Shown here: piece after piece, positions 1 through 8,467 of the stretch
How the letters are laid out: each line of letters opens with the position of its first letter
Numbering within the stretch: the first letter of the stretch is position 1
NCBI RefSeq assembly: GCF_003967075.1
Contig: NZ_AP018664.1
Location: 3,994,001 to 4,058,000 of the forward strand
Direction of reading: 5' to 3'
Origin: Sphingobium amiense
GTDB lineage: Bacteria; Pseudomonadota; Alphaproteobacteria; Sphingomonadales; Sphingomonadaceae
DNA: 64,000 nt
Made by a program: the position numbers and the translations under genes
The notes under the pieces: model-generated
Told to the model about the DNA's origin: nothing
The model's database searches: none
Seen by the model: only the letters and a program-made list of their open reading frames with translations

Positions 1-539
1 ATCAGGCGCATCGCGGCGCCGTCCAGCTCCTGCGCCTGAATGCCCGCGAAGCGCCCGCGGCCGGGGCGGTGATCCCACAGCATGTTCAGCATCCAGCTTC
101 GCCCGTCATCGTCGTGGAAGAGGGCGGGGTCGAAGCCGCTGCTGTTGAGGTGAACGGCGTCGGACCATTCGCCGTCGATTGTTTCGCAGGTCACGACGAA
201 ATTGGGGAAGTCGCGCAGCGACACGCCCTTCGCCCCGTTGACGGTGGTGGTGCCGTAGCGCTTCACATCGGTGTAGATCAGCCAGAAGCGCCCGTCGGCA
301 TAGCTGAGGTCCGGCGCCCACACGCCGCAACCGTCGGGATCGCCGCGCATGTCGAGCTGGGCCGCGCGGACGAGCGGGCGCGACGCCAGCCGCCAGTGGA
401 CGAGATCTCGGCTATGGTGGATCTGGACGCCGGGAAACCATTCGAAGGTCGAGGTGGCGATGTAGAAATCGTCGCCCACGCGCAGGATCGACGGATCGGG
501 GTTGAAGCCGGGAAGGACCGGATTGGCTATGCGTGTCAT
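1..539 (-). CDS. Glycoside hydrolase family 43 protein (beta-xylosidase / arabinofuranosidase type), truncated by the window edge
   Basis: Only the N-terminal 179 or so codons are in the window; the gene runs off the left end. The reverse-strand translation opens with [20 protein letters not shown], the typical start of GH43 enzymes, in which the Asp of NPDPS (residue 15) is the expected catalytic base. Further GH43 hallmarks follow: [30 protein letters not shown] and [11 protein letters not shown]. No signal peptide is seen, so a cytoplasmic enzyme acting on imported xylo- or arabino-oligosaccharides is likely. Its ATG overlaps the stop of the upstream transporter gene by 4 bases (ATGA), so the two are translationally coupled. 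Exact substrate cannot be told from the fragment; the catalytic acid Glu lies outside the window. Confidence 0.9.
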   Translation of the reverse strand, partial: MTRIANPVLPGFNPDPSILRVGDDFYIATSTFEWFPGVQIHHSRDLVHWRLASRPLVRAAQLDMRGDPDGCGVWAPDLSYADGRFWLIYTDVKRYGTTTVNGAKGVSLRDFPNFVVTCETIDGEWSDAVHLNSSGFDPALFHDDDGRSWMLNMLWDHRPGRGRFAGIQAQELDGAAMRL

Positions 540-1777
540 GCAGGCTTGCGCACCAATGTCCACAAGAGGGCCGCGCCGACGAGGTCGAGCACGCCCAGGA
601 GGATGAAGAAGGGTTCGTAGCCGACCCGGTCGACCATCTGGCCGAGCACCAGCGAGAAGACGAGCACGCCAAGGTTGCCCGCAAGCCCCGCAAGCCCGGC
701 GGCGGTGGCGACTTCGCTGCGGCTGAACAGGTCCGACGCCATGGTGATGACGGTGACGGACAGCGTCTGGTGGGCGAAACCGCCGAGGCACAGCAGGGCG
801 ATGGCGGCATAGGGATTGGTCGCGAGGCCGACGAACGCCATGCCGGTCATCAGCACCGCGCCCAGCGTGAAGGCGGCGCGGCGCGCGTCGATGAGTTCGA
901 TGCCGCGCCGCTGGAGAAAGGCGACCACCGCGGGGCCGAAGAGGCAGCCGAGATCGGCGGCGAGGAAGGGGAGCCAGGCGAAGAGGGCGATCTGCGTCAG
1001 ATCGAACCCGCGCACCCTTGCAAGGTAGAGCGGCATCCAGAAGGAGAGCATGCCCCACACCGGATCGGCGAGCAGGCGCGGCAGGGCGATGCCCCAGAGG
1101 TCGCGGCGGCGGGCGAGCGCGAGGATCGAGGGGCGGGAGGCGCGGGCGGCGAGGCGCGCCTCCTGACCCGACAGGATATGCTCGCGCTCCGCCGCGCCCA
1201 GCCTGCGGTGGCGGGCGGGGGTGTCGTAGGTGAAGAACCAGAGCAGCGCCCAGATAAGGCCGATGCCGCCAGCTATGACGAAGGCCAGCCGCCAGCTATG
1301 CATTATCACCGCCCAGGCGACGAGCGGCGGTGCGAAGACCGCGCCGAAGGACGCGCCGATATTGTAGATGCCGCCGGCAAGGCCGCGTTCCTTTGCCGGG
1401 AACCATTCCGCGACCAGCTTCTGCCCGGCGGGCTGCGCCGATCCTTCGGCAAGACCGAGCAGGGCGCGGAGCGCGGCAAAGCCGAACCAGCCGTTCACGA
1501 AGGCATGGGCCATCGTCACCAGCGACCATGCCGCGACGGCGAGGGTGAAGCCGATGCGCAGCCCCACGCTGTCGAGGAAATAGCCCGCCGCGGGTTGCAG
1601 CATGACACCCAACTGGAACGCGCCCGTGATCCAGCCATATTCGACGTTGCTGATCGCCTGTTCGGTCAGGATGACGGGCGCTGCGACCCCCATGATCGAG
1701 CGCGCCAGATAGTTGATGACCATCGCGCCCACGAACAGGCCGATGATGGTCCAGCGAAATTTGCCGATCAGACGCAT
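536..1777 (-). CDS. MFS transporter, anion:cation symporter (ExuT-like hexuronate/sugar-acid) family
   Basis: A 413-residue protein with about 12 hydrophobic segments and MFS features of the ACS subfamily: [15 protein letters not shown] in TM1, [20 protein letters not shown] with KERGLA after TM4, and [18 protein letters not shown] in TM5. In this family such proteins import hexuronates, galactonate or related sugar acids with protons. It is followed by a GH43 glycosidase in a 4-base overlap, so the pair probably imports and processes products of xylan/pectin-type polysaccharide breakdown. A LacI-type operator-like dyad sits immediately upstream of the start. Substrate is inferred from family and neighbour only. 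Confidence 0.88.
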   Translation of the reverse strand: MRLIGKFRWTIIGLFVGAMVINYLARSIMGVAAPVILTEQAISNVEYGWITGAFQLGVMLQPAAGYFLDSVGLRIGFTLAVAAWSLVTMAHAFVNGWFGFAALRALLGLAEGSAQPAGQKLVAEWFPAKERGLAGGIYNIGASFGAVFAPPLVAWAVIMHSWRLAFVIAGGIGLIWALLWFFTYDTPARHRRLGAAEREHILSGQEARLAARASRPSILALARRRDLWGIALPRLLADPVWGMLSFWMPLYLARVRGFDLTQIALFAWLPFLAADLGCLFGPAVVAFLQRRGIELIDARRAAFTLGAVLMTGMAFVGLATNPYAAIALLCLGGFAHQTLSVTVITMASDLFSRSEVATAAGLAGLAGNLGVLVFSLVLGQMVDRVGYEPFFILLGVLDLVGAALLWTLVRKPA

Positions 1778-1784
1778 CGGCTGT

Positions 1785-1798
1785 CGTTAACGTTATCA
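1785..1798. promoter_or_regulatory. LacI-family operator-like site upstream of the MFS/GH43 operon
   Basis: On the minus strand the 14-mer reads TGATAACGTTAACG. It matches 9 of the 10 fixed positions of TGNTANCGNTANCA, the pattern of LacI-family operators with a central CG that control sugar operons in alpha- and gammaproteobacteria. It lies 7 bases before the transporter ATG, a position suited to repression. The regulator is not in the window. The match was judged by eye. Confidence 0.4.
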
Positions 1799-1870
1799 GT
1801 CGGGCGCGTCGATAGGCGGATGGTCGTAGGCGGGTCCGGCTGGCGTCCGGACAGGGCGCGCCGGTGCGAG

Positions 1871-1903
1871 GCGACGCGACAGTGACGCGACAGTGACGCG
1901 ACA
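1871..1903. repeat. Three tandem copies of an 11-base unit
   Basis: The unit GTGACGCGACA occurs twice perfectly (1882-1892 and 1893-1903). A first copy at 1871-1881 differs only by C for T at the second base. It lies in the gene-free interval upstream of the MFS gene. It could be an iterated protein-binding site or simple slippage; nothing decides between these. Confidence 0.8.
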
Positions 1904-2221
1904 GCGGGGAAGGGGGCCGAAGTTCACACCGTTGCAGGCGAAACGGAAGCCGCGGATTTCCGCGCTATTTGCGCCACGCGCACCGCCGCGACGCGCCGTC
2001 CACGCGCCCGCGAAGCCCCGCCGAAGCGACAGCCACGCGCCGCCCGCGCGACACCAAGGCGACAGCGGCGCGCCGCTATGGTGGGCGGCGCGGGGCGGGG
2101 TGTGAGCGGGACGGGCGGGGCGGAGGCAGGAAGCGCATCGCGCCAGAGCAGCAGGGAAGGGGGAGGTAGGAAAGCAGGAGGGGCGGCGCAAATTTTGCCG
2201 GTGCCGAAACGATGAGGACGG

Positions 2222-2440
2222 GTGATTGCGGAACGTCGGCTTTTGATGCAACTTCCGCAGATGCGGACATTGCTGAGCCTTGGTCTTTTGTTGGCGAGTG
2301 TGCCTGCGGCAGCTTCTCAGGCTTCAGGGAAAACATACGGCCCTTGGCATGTAGTGAGCAGTCTCATTGATTTGAATGCAGCAGCCGCAGACTTCACAAA
2401 CCGGCTGCGATACTTTGCGGGAGCCGGGCAACCGGAGTGA
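2222..2440 (+). CDS. Small secreted protein of unknown function
   Basis: A 72-residue frame whose N-terminal third is a signal peptide: a positively charged stretch, the core LLSLGLLLASVP and a probable AAAS-Q cleavage site. About 40 mature residues remain, with no recognised family. GTG at 2222 is preferred because GAGGA lies about 5 bases upstream; ATG codons at 2246 and 2261 are alternatives, and the latter gives a more compact signal peptide. Its stop overlaps the GTG start of the next gene by 4 bases, so the two are probably coupled. Base composition is visibly lower in GC than the flanks. Confidence 0.5.
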   Translation: MIAERRLLMQLPQMRTLLSLGLLLASVPAAASQASGKTYGPWHVVSSLIDLNAAAADFTNRLRYFAGAGQPE

Positions 2441-3165
2441 ATATGATCGATACCCGCCCAATCATGACAGACATTGAGTTCAATCAAGCCTCTACTGAGA
2501 CACACGCCAACTGGTGGATGACGGGCGAAACCTTGATCCATGTGACATCCGTCATGAGCATCGAGGGTTGGAACTCTTACGGTCATTCTGGTCATATGCT
2601 ACTGACGCCGGCGCAGCGTACACTCATGATGTGGTCGGACATCGTGGGCCAAGTACAAAACGGCGGCTTCATTCAGTTCTGCGACAACTATGCGGATTTC
2701 CTTCATTTAGCGGTTGATGCAGTAAGAGCACTGCAATGGCCGGAGTTGAATAAACGTTTCTGTGCCGCAATGGCGGAACAAGCGAGCGATGCAGCGGCGC
2801 CCGTGAGGCAACAGCCGGTTCCCTTAGCCTCCGATCCCAAAGAGTGGGCGGCAAGCCGTACGCGAGTGATTCGTCTTCTTGCCAGACGCGGGAAACGTTG
2901 GTGGCAGCCGACAAGCGCTAGACGCATGGCCGTCATTGAAGCCTTTAACAACGAATGGCAGCTGCAAATGAAGTATATAATGGCCGTCTCCAACGGAGAA
3001 CTTGCCGCCGGGGGCGAGCGCTATTTCGAGTTCGTGCACCCGCCAAGCGTTGAAGCCAAGAGTTTCGACAATTGGTTTTATACTACGGAGACCAAGGCGG
3101 ACTCAGCGCGTTACGTCCTTAGCTATATCCGGCAGCATCGTGATGAGCTTCACCGGACCAACTAG
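2437..3165 (+). CDS. DUF4375 (DMP19-like) family protein
   Basis: A 242-residue soluble protein. The segment QVQNGGFIQFCDNYADFL, followed by AVDAVRALQWPELNKRF, matches the core of the DUF4375/DMP19 family, which usually has an NGGF-hQ-F motif and an ageing-like helix with a Leu/Glu pattern. The biochemical role of that family is unknown. The GTG start at 2437 overlaps the previous stop (GTGA); ATG at 2443 is an alternative. The C-terminal 100 residues are rich in Arg, Trp and aromatics and not assigned. Codon use is more AT-tolerant than neighbouring genes, which suggests acquisition. Confidence 0.6.
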   Translation: MNMIDTRPIMTDIEFNQASTETHANWWMTGETLIHVTSVMSIEGWNSYGHSGHMLLTPAQRTLMMWSDIVGQVQNGGFIQFCDNYADFLHLAVDAVRALQWPELNKRFCAAMAEQASDAAAPVRQQPVPLASDPKEWAASRTRVIRLLARRGKRWWQPTSARRMAVIEAFNNEWQLQMKYIMAVSNGELAAGGERYFEFVHPPSVEAKSFDNWFYTTETKADSARYVLSYIRQHRDELHRTN

Positions 3166-3235
3166 TTGAGAGCCAAACGACCGGTGTTGATCCCACGAAA
3201 CTGGAGTGGAGCATCCGGTAGTGGGTCGATCGCCG

Positions 3236-3662
3236 CTAGTCCGGTTTATCCAACCACTTGCTCATCAAAACACGGGGCATATCCTCGTAACCGAGGTGGT
3301 CGTAAAACGAGACGACGGCGGTGTTTGTTGGGCGAACCATTAGTTGCACCTTGCGCACCTGTCGTTGCTTCAGCCAATTCTCGCCCGCCGTAACCATTAA
3401 TCGGCCGATGCCCGTACCGCGTGCCTCGGGAGCAGCGGCGAGGTAGTAAAGCCAGCCTCGAGCCCATCATGTCCGACCATGACACTGCCAATGATTTTGC
3501 GAACATCATTCTCCGCTACGAGCACCGTGGACGTATTTCCACTCAGGGCGAAGCGATAGTCCGTACGAGGGTCGTTGTAGCTCACGGTGAGATTGCAGGT
3601 TTCCCAAAGGTCAACGACCTGCTGCTCGTCGAGACTACGGCCTCGCGGACAGAGAATGGCAT
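3236..3662 (-). pseudogene. Frameshifted GNAT N-acetyltransferase (YpeA/RimI-like)
   Basis: Three reading frames on the minus strand together rebuild one 140-residue GNAT enzyme. The start MPFSVREA (ATG at 3660-3662) is in one frame. LDEQQVVDLWETCNLTVSYN through IIGSVMVGHDG is in a second. GWLYYLAAAPEARGTGIGRL through MVRPTNTAVVSFYDHLGY to the stop at 3236 is in the third. RGTGIGR is the acetyl-CoA pyrophosphate-binding motif A. The breaks fall near 3630-3635 and near 3459; at the second, adding one base to GGGCTCGAGGCTGG restores the DGxRGWLYYLA core. Two separate shifts argue for decay rather than a single sequencing error. No intact copy is in the window. Confidence 0.8.
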
Positions 3663-3854
3663 TGCTTCGAAACCCAGACTTTTGAACGGCAGGATTTGCG
3701 ATGCACTTTATGTCGGCCGACGGCAAGAATTGGTCGCCAGCGGACGGTCGGAAATCTCTCTTCATTGATCTTGAAGCTCCTCCGGTTGTGGGCATCTGGA
3801 AGATCTGCCCTCCGAACCGTCGCCCCAGCAGGTCTCGCAATTCCCACCACCCCT

Positions 3855-3893
3855 AAAGAAAAAGGGAGGCGGCCCGGTGGGGCGCCTCCCTTT
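3855..3893 (-). terminator. Rho-independent terminator of the cold-shock gene
   Basis: Read on the minus strand, GGGAGGCG and CGCCTCCC form a stem around a short GC loop, followed by TTTTTCTTT. It lies 35 bases past the stop of the leftward cold-shock gene. A short T run on the other strand might let it act in both directions. Confidence 0.8.
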
Positions 3894-3927
3894 GCATCCT
3901 CTCCCTTTTGACAGGGATGTAGCGAGT

Positions 3928-4764
3928 TTATTCGGCCTTCGACTGAAGGTTTACTGCCGCATATTTGCCGCGACGGTCGACTTCGAGTTCGAAGTCGAGG
4001 CGGTCGCCTTCGTTGAGGGCGGCCATGCCCGCGCGTTCGACGGCGCTGATGTGGACGAAAGCGTCCGGTTGGCCGTCGTCGCGCTGGATGAAGCCGAAGC
4101 CCTTCATGGCGTTGAAGAACTTGACCGTGCCGCTGGCGCGTTCGCCGGTGAGCTGGCGCTGCGGGCCACCGCGGTCGCCGCCGCCGAAGCCGCCGCGATC
4201 GGGACGATCGCCAAAGCCGCCCGCACGCGGTTCACGCGGCGCGCGTTCCTCGACGGGGAGCGGTTCGCCGTCGATCACCAGATCGGTGGCCGACACCTTG
4301 CCGCCGCGATCGACGAGGGTGAAGCCGAGCGGCTGGCCTTCGGCGAGGCCGGTGAGGCCCGCCTGCTCGACAGCGCTGATGTGGACGAACACGTCTTCGC
4401 CGCCATCGTCACGGACGATGAAGCCGAAGCCCTTCTGCCCATTGAAGAATTTGACGACGCCTTTGCCTTCGCCAACGACCTGCGCGGGCATACCGCGACC
4501 ACCGCCGCCGCCGCCACCGAAGCCGCCGCCCCGGTTGCCGCCGCCAAAGCCGCCACCACCGCCGCCGAAGCCGCCGCGATCACCACCGAAGCCGCCACCG
4601 CCGCCGCCGAAGCCGCCCCGGTCGCCGCCGAAGCCACCGCCACCGAAGCCGCCGCGATCACCACCGAAACCGCCGCGGTCGCCACCGCCGTAAAAATTAT
4701 CGTCGCCGAAACCGTCGCGCTTGTCCTTGCCGCGCCCGCCGCGGCGACCTCTGTCAAAACTCAT
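3928..4764 (-). CDS. Cold-shock protein with two CSD domains and a Gly-rich N-terminal tail
   Basis: A 278-residue nucleic-acid-binding protein. Residues 1-95 or so are RGG/GGFGG low-complexity repeats. The first cold-shock domain (about 105-170) has RNP motifs KGFGFIVRDDG and VFVHISAVE; the second (about 210-275) has KGFGFIQRDDG and AFVHISAVE. Single bacterial Csp proteins are about 70 residues; the double-domain form with a disordered RGG tail is common in sphingomonads and other alphaproteobacteria. Expected role is RNA chaperoning and melting of mRNA structure. The RGG tail resembles eukaryotic RNA-binding tails and could drive condensation (inference). It is monocistronic with its own terminator. 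Confidence 0.93.
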   Translation of the reverse strand: MSFDRGRRGGRGKDKRDGFGDDNFYGGGDRGGFGGDRGGFGGGGFGGDRGGFGGGGGGFGGDRGGFGGGGGGFGGGNRGGGFGGGGGGGRGMPAQVVGEGKGVVKFFNGQKGFGFIVRDDGGEDVFVHISAVEQAGLTGLAEGQPLGFTLVDRGGKVSATDLVIDGEPLPVEERAPREPRAGGFGDRPDRGGFGGGDRGGPQRQLTGERASGTVKFFNAMKGFGFIQRDDGQPDAFVHISAVERAGMAALNEGDRLDFELEVDRRGKYAAVNLQSKAE

Positions 4765-5038
4765 GCCCTGTTAGTCACTTTCGCTTCGCCCCAAGACCAA
4801 TCGGACAAACATGTCGGGCGAATGACATGCAGAATCCACCGCAAAGGCGGGTTTGGGAATCACTATAACAAGTTTTCAGGGGAGCGCGAATGATTTTCAC
4901 TGTAGCGCGATCCTGTTCCGTTCCGCAGCGTCCTTGCCGGCAATCCATGTTAATTGCGCGCTTTCGGAAGATCGGGACTGCGCGTCCATCGGCAACGGGT
5001 CGATTGCGGCGCGGGCGGTTTCACCATAAGGGGAAGCC

Positions 5039-5656
5039 ATGACCGTCTATTTCCATGAAGAAGACCTGCCCGAAGGCGTGCTGGCGCAAGGGCCGGTCGC
5101 CGTCGATACCGAAACGATGGGCCTCATCACGCCGCGCGACCGGCTGTGCGTGGTCCAGATCAGCGACGGGAAGGGCGACGAGCATCTGATCCGCTTCGGC
5201 CCGAACAGCGACTATGCCGCGCCGAACCTGAAAGCCGTGCTGGCCGACCCGGCGCGGCTCAAACTCTACCATTTCGGGCGGTTCGACATCGCGGCGATCC
5301 AGCATTATCTGGGCGTCGTCGCCGCACCCGCTTACTGCACCAAGATCGCGTCGCGCCTCATCCGCACCTATACCGACCGCCATGGCCTCAAAGAACTGGT
5401 GCGCGAACTGCTGGGGCAGGACATCAGCAAGCAGCAGCAGTCGAGCGACTGGGGCGGGCCGGTTCTGTCCGACGCGCAGAAGGATTATGCCGCGTCCGAC
5501 GTGCGTTACCTGCACCAGCTCCGAGCCGAACTGGACAAGAGGCTGGTGCGCGAAGGGCGGATGGAACTGGCGCAGGCCTGTTTCGATTTCCTGCCGCATC
5601 GCGCCGCGCTCGATCTGGCTGGATGGCCGGAGATCGACATCTTCGCGCATATGTAA
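5039..5656 (+). CDS. rnd: Ribonuclease D-type 3'-5' exoribonuclease (short form)
   Basis: A 205-residue DEDD exonuclease: Exo I motif VAVDTETMGL, Exo II around LKLYHFGRFDIAAI, and Exo III with YAASDVRYLHQL. It lacks the C-terminal HRDC domains of E. coli RNase D (375 residues), as is usual for the short alphaproteobacterial form. The role is 3' maturation of tRNA and other stable RNAs. ATG at 5039 is preceded by AAGGGGAAG. It is the first gene of a cluster with lptC and lptA, an arrangement widely seen in sphingomonads. Confidence 0.92.
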   Translation: MTVYFHEEDLPEGVLAQGPVAVDTETMGLITPRDRLCVVQISDGKGDEHLIRFGPNSDYAAPNLKAVLADPARLKLYHFGRFDIAAIQHYLGVVAAPAYCTKIASRLIRTYTDRHGLKELVRELLGQDISKQQQSSDWGGPVLSDAQKDYAASDVRYLHQLRAELDKRLVREGRMELAQACFDFLPHRAALDLAGWPEIDIFAHM

Positions 5657-5674
5657 GGGAGCTGCGAGCGCTTC

Positions 5675-6322
5675 GTGTCCGTCCAGGCCGATCAGCAACG
5701 CGACGTGCGCCGCCAGTGGGCGCGGCCGGGCGGCAGCCATGACCGGATGGTCGGGCTGCTCAAGAACTGGCTGCCTGTCGCCGTGGGCGTGCTGGCCGCG
5801 CTGCTGGCGACCGCGCCTTTCACCGGGCGCGACGGCGTCAGCTTCGTGCTGGACAAGAACAAGGTCGAGGTGGCGAAGGACCGGATGCGCCTGACCGAAG
5901 CGCTCTATCGCGGCGAGGACAGCAAGGGGCAGCCTTTTTCCCTGCGGGCGGGCAGCGCGGTGCAGAAAAGCTCGCGCGAGCCGATCGTGGACTTGAGCAG
6001 CCTGTCGGCGCGCATCCTGCTGGAGGACGGTCCGGCGGTCATCACCGCGCAGAAGGGCCGATACGACATGGAGACCGAGCGCGTCGGGATCGACGGGCCG
6101 GTGCAGTTCGAGGCGGCGGGCGGATACCGGCTCACCACGCGCGACGTGGGCGTCGACCTCAAGACGCGGCGGATGAAGAGCGCGGGGCGGGTCGACGGGC
6201 GGATGCCGATCGGCGTGTTCAGCGCCGACCATCTGGAAGCGGACATGGTGGCGCGCACGGTGACTTTGCAGGGCCGCGCCCGCTTGCGCATAGATCAAAA
6301 TGGCCTCAAAGGGCGGAAGTGA
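5675..6322 (+). CDS. lptC: LPS export system protein LptC
   Basis: A 215-residue bitopic inner-membrane protein: a short cytoplasmic N-terminus, one transmembrane segment (LPVAVGVLAALLATAPF, about residues 34-50), then a periplasmic domain of repeating beta strands typical of the LptC/OstA jelly roll. It forms the bridge from LptBFG to LptA in lipopolysaccharide transport. GTG at 5675 is the start. Its stop overlaps the lptA start (TGATG at 6320-6324), so the two are coupled. A gene for the LptB ATPase does not follow here. Confidence 0.88.
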   Translation: MSVQADQQRDVRRQWARPGGSHDRMVGLLKNWLPVAVGVLAALLATAPFTGRDGVSFVLDKNKVEVAKDRMRLTEALYRGEDSKGQPFSLRAGSAVQKSSREPIVDLSSLSARILLEDGPAVITAQKGRYDMETERVGIDGPVQFEAAGGYRLTTRDVGVDLKTRRMKSAGRVDGRMPIGVFSADHLEADMVARTVTLQGRARLRIDQNGLKGRK

Positions 6323-6888
6323 TGAATCGCACGCTGATCCTCATGTCCCTCGGCTTCATCGGCACGGGCGCGGCCCTTTTCGCCAGCGCGGACGCGCAGG
6401 TTTTCAGAAATCACGACAGCAACGCGCCGGTCAACTTCAATGCCGACCGGATCGAGGTGCAGGACCGCGCCGACCGGGTCGTGGTGACGGGCAATGTCGA
6501 AGTGACGCAGGCGGGCATGACGCTCAATGCCGCGCGCATGACGGTCGCCTATCACAACCCGCCGGGCGGCAGCACGACGGGCAACATGGGCGGGATCGAG
6601 ATCGACCGGATCGACGCGTCGGGCAATGTCGTCATCAACAAGGCGGACCAGACCGCGCGCGGCAATGTCGCCATCTATGACCTCAACGCCAAGCTCATCA
6701 CGATGCTGGGCAACGTCACGCTGACGCAGGGGGTCAATCGCCTGACCGGCGGGCGGCTGGTGATGGATCTCAACAGCGGACGCACCACGGTCGACGGCCG
6801 GTCGACCGGCGGCGGCGTGCCGGGCGCGGCGACCAGTCCGAGCGGGCGCGTGTCGGGCACCTTCACGGTGCCGCAGCGGACGAACTGA
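6322..6888 (+). CDS. lptA: LPS transport periplasmic protein LptA
   Basis: A 188-residue protein with a signal peptide (MNRTLILMSLGFIGTGAALF, cleaved near ADAQ) followed by an OstA-type domain: VNFNADRIEVQDRADRVVVT, then GNVEVTQAGMTLNAARMTV and later GNVTLTQGVNRLTGGRLVMD. These repeating strands build the LptA periplasmic filament that carries lipopolysaccharide to the outer membrane. The ATG at 6322 is chosen because it overlaps the lptC stop; an in-frame GTG at 6319 is possible. The C-terminal 25 residues are Gly/Ser/Pro-rich. Confidence 0.9.
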   Translation: MNRTLILMSLGFIGTGAALFASADAQVFRNHDSNAPVNFNADRIEVQDRADRVVVTGNVEVTQAGMTLNAARMTVAYHNPPGGSTTGNMGGIEIDRIDASGNVVINKADQTARGNVAIYDLNAKLITMLGNVTLTQGVNRLTGGRLVMDLNSGRTTVDGRSTGGGVPGAATSPSGRVSGTFTVPQRTN

Positions 6889-6896
6889 CGCCTGTC

Positions 6897-8438
6897 TTGT
6901 TGAGAGTCGCCGCGATCCTGCTGCTGGCGTCGGCGATGCCGGTGATGGCGGAAACCTATCATGTCAACGCGCTGACCGGCGATGACCGGGCGAGCGGCCT
7001 TGCGCCCGAACAGGCGTGGCGGACGCTGGCGCGGGTCAACGCCTTTCCCCTTCAACCCGGCGACACCGTGCTGCTGACCGGTGGATCGGTGTGGAAGGAG
7101 CCGCTGACGATCACCCGTTCGGGCCGGGCGTCCGCGCCGATCATGGTGGGCGCGACCGGGCAGGGCGCACGGCCCCGGATCGAGGCGGGCGGGGTTTCGC
7201 CGCATGGCGTCGCGGTGCTCAACGCCGAATATGTGCGGATCAGCGGTCTGGAAGTCACCAACGACAGCGCCGACCGCGCGCCCGGCGCGGAGTCGCGTTA
7301 CGGCGTGCTCGTGTCGGCGCAGGACCGGGGCGTGACGCGCGGCATCCGCGTCAGCGACATGTATGTGCATGACGTGCGCGGCACCAACGCGCGCAAGGAT
7401 AATGGCGGCATCGTGTTTCAGGCGCTGGGGCCGAAGCGGGCGACGCGGTTTCAGGACATCGCGATCGAACGCAATATCGTCTGGCGTGTCGACCGTTCGG
7501 GCATTGCGGGCATCAGCGATCAGGTAAGCCGGACGAACTGGTTTCCGAGCGAGGAAGTCGTGATCCGCGACAATCTGGTCGAGGATGTGGGCGGCGACGG
7601 GATCGTGCCGCGCGGCACGGACGGCGCGCTGATCGAACATAACATCGTGCGTTATGCCGGGTCGCGCGCGCCCGGTTACAATGCCGGCATCTGGCAATGG
7701 AGCACGGACAGCAGCCTCATCCAGCTCAACGAGGCGGCCTTTACCGCGACGCGCTATGACGGGCAGGGGTTCGACAGCGACTTCAATTCGCGGCGCACGA
7801 CCCTGCTCTACAATTACAGCCACGACAATCAGGGCGGGTTCCTGCTGATCTGCTCCCCCAAGCTGAGCGAGCCGGACAATCTGGGCAACCGTGACAGCGT
7901 CGCGCGCTTCAATGTCAGCCGCAACGACCGGAGCCGTATCTTCCAGTTGGCGGGCAATGTCACCGGGGCGGTGATCGAGGGCAATGTCGTGCATGTGGGT
8001 CCGGGCGTCGACGTGCAGATGATCGCCGCGACTCAGTGGGACGGATGGGCGCGGGACGTGCGGTTCGAGGATAATGTCTTCAGGGTGGCGGGCACGGCGC
8101 GCTACGGCCATGAAGTCGGGCGCAACGGGCCGGACTATCTGATCGGACCGGGCCTCGCGCCCGCCGATTATATCCGTTTCGAAGGCAACAGCTTCCTCGG
8201 GCGGCATATCGACGTGCCGCAGGACAAGGACGGGACATATCAGGCATCCTATGTCGCGGCGCCCGCCGACTGGGCGGTGCCTGTCTTCGATCCCGCCAAG
8301 CCCGAAGGTTTCGCCGAATTTCTGGGGCGGCATCGCGGCTGGATGATGGGGATGCTGCAGCGCGAACTGGGACGCCCGGTGCGATTGCAGCAGGCGCGTG
8401 CCGTTTCGATGTTCGAGGCGCGGCGGCGGGCGCGCTGA
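6897..8438 (+). CDS. Secreted right-handed parallel beta-helix protein
   Basis: A 513-residue protein with a signal peptide (VAAILLLASAMPVMAE) and a start resembling polysaccharide-lyase-like beta-helix proteins: YHVNALTGDDRASGL, AWRTLARVNAFPLQPGDTVL. Many PbH1-type coils follow, for example VRISGLEVTND, FQDIAIERNIVWRV, VVIRDNLVEDVGGDGI and ALIEHNIVRYAG. Such proteins bind or cleave polysaccharides at the cell surface or in the periplasm; no catalytic residues can be named. The start is TTG at 6897 (or TTG at 6900), 8 bases after lptA, so it is probably co-transcribed. Its position where lptB is often found is unusual. Confidence 0.75.
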   Translation: MLRVAAILLLASAMPVMAETYHVNALTGDDRASGLAPEQAWRTLARVNAFPLQPGDTVLLTGGSVWKEPLTITRSGRASAPIMVGATGQGARPRIEAGGVSPHGVAVLNAEYVRISGLEVTNDSADRAPGAESRYGVLVSAQDRGVTRGIRVSDMYVHDVRGTNARKDNGGIVFQALGPKRATRFQDIAIERNIVWRVDRSGIAGISDQVSRTNWFPSEEVVIRDNLVEDVGGDGIVPRGTDGALIEHNIVRYAGSRAPGYNAGIWQWSTDSSLIQLNEAAFTATRYDGQGFDSDFNSRRTTLLYNYSHDNQGGFLLICSPKLSEPDNLGNRDSVARFNVSRNDRSRIFQLAGNVTGAVIEGNVVHVGPGVDVQMIAATQWDGWARDVRFEDNVFRVAGTARYGHEVGRNGPDYLIGPGLAPADYIRFEGNSFLGRHIDVPQDKDGTYQASYVAAPADWAVPVFDPAKPEGFAEFLGRHRGWMMGMLQRELGRPVRLQQARAVSMFEARRRAR

Positions 8439-8467
8439 ACGGGTCGCCAAAGCGTTAAGAAGTGCCG

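Larger units (their letters stand above)
1778..2221. other. Gene-free, very GC-rich interval
   Basis: About 440 bases with no credible gene: the open frames here have no family signature and no good ribosome-binding sites. It holds the operator-like dyad at its left end, a three-copy 11-base tandem repeat (1871-1903), and purine-rich runs near 2090-2180 before the lower-GC accessory patch begins. Promoters for the leftward transporter operon and the rightward small gene probably lie here. Confidence 0.6.

Noticed and set aside
533..1885. Long rightward open frame (450 codons) across the MFS gene
   Set aside because: It is the complement of the transporter, has Gly/Glu/Arg-biased composition expected of a shadow frame in GC-rich DNA, and shows no family motif.
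3421..3768. Rightward 115-codon frame over the GNAT remnant
   Set aside because: It is the antisense of the acetyltransferase, which has recognisable GNAT motifs; no motif supports the rightward frame.
4495..4764. Short repeated units that could be taken for a CRISPR-like array
   Set aside because: They are GGFGG-coding triplet-type repeats inside the cold-shock gene, with no constant repeat/unique spacer pattern.
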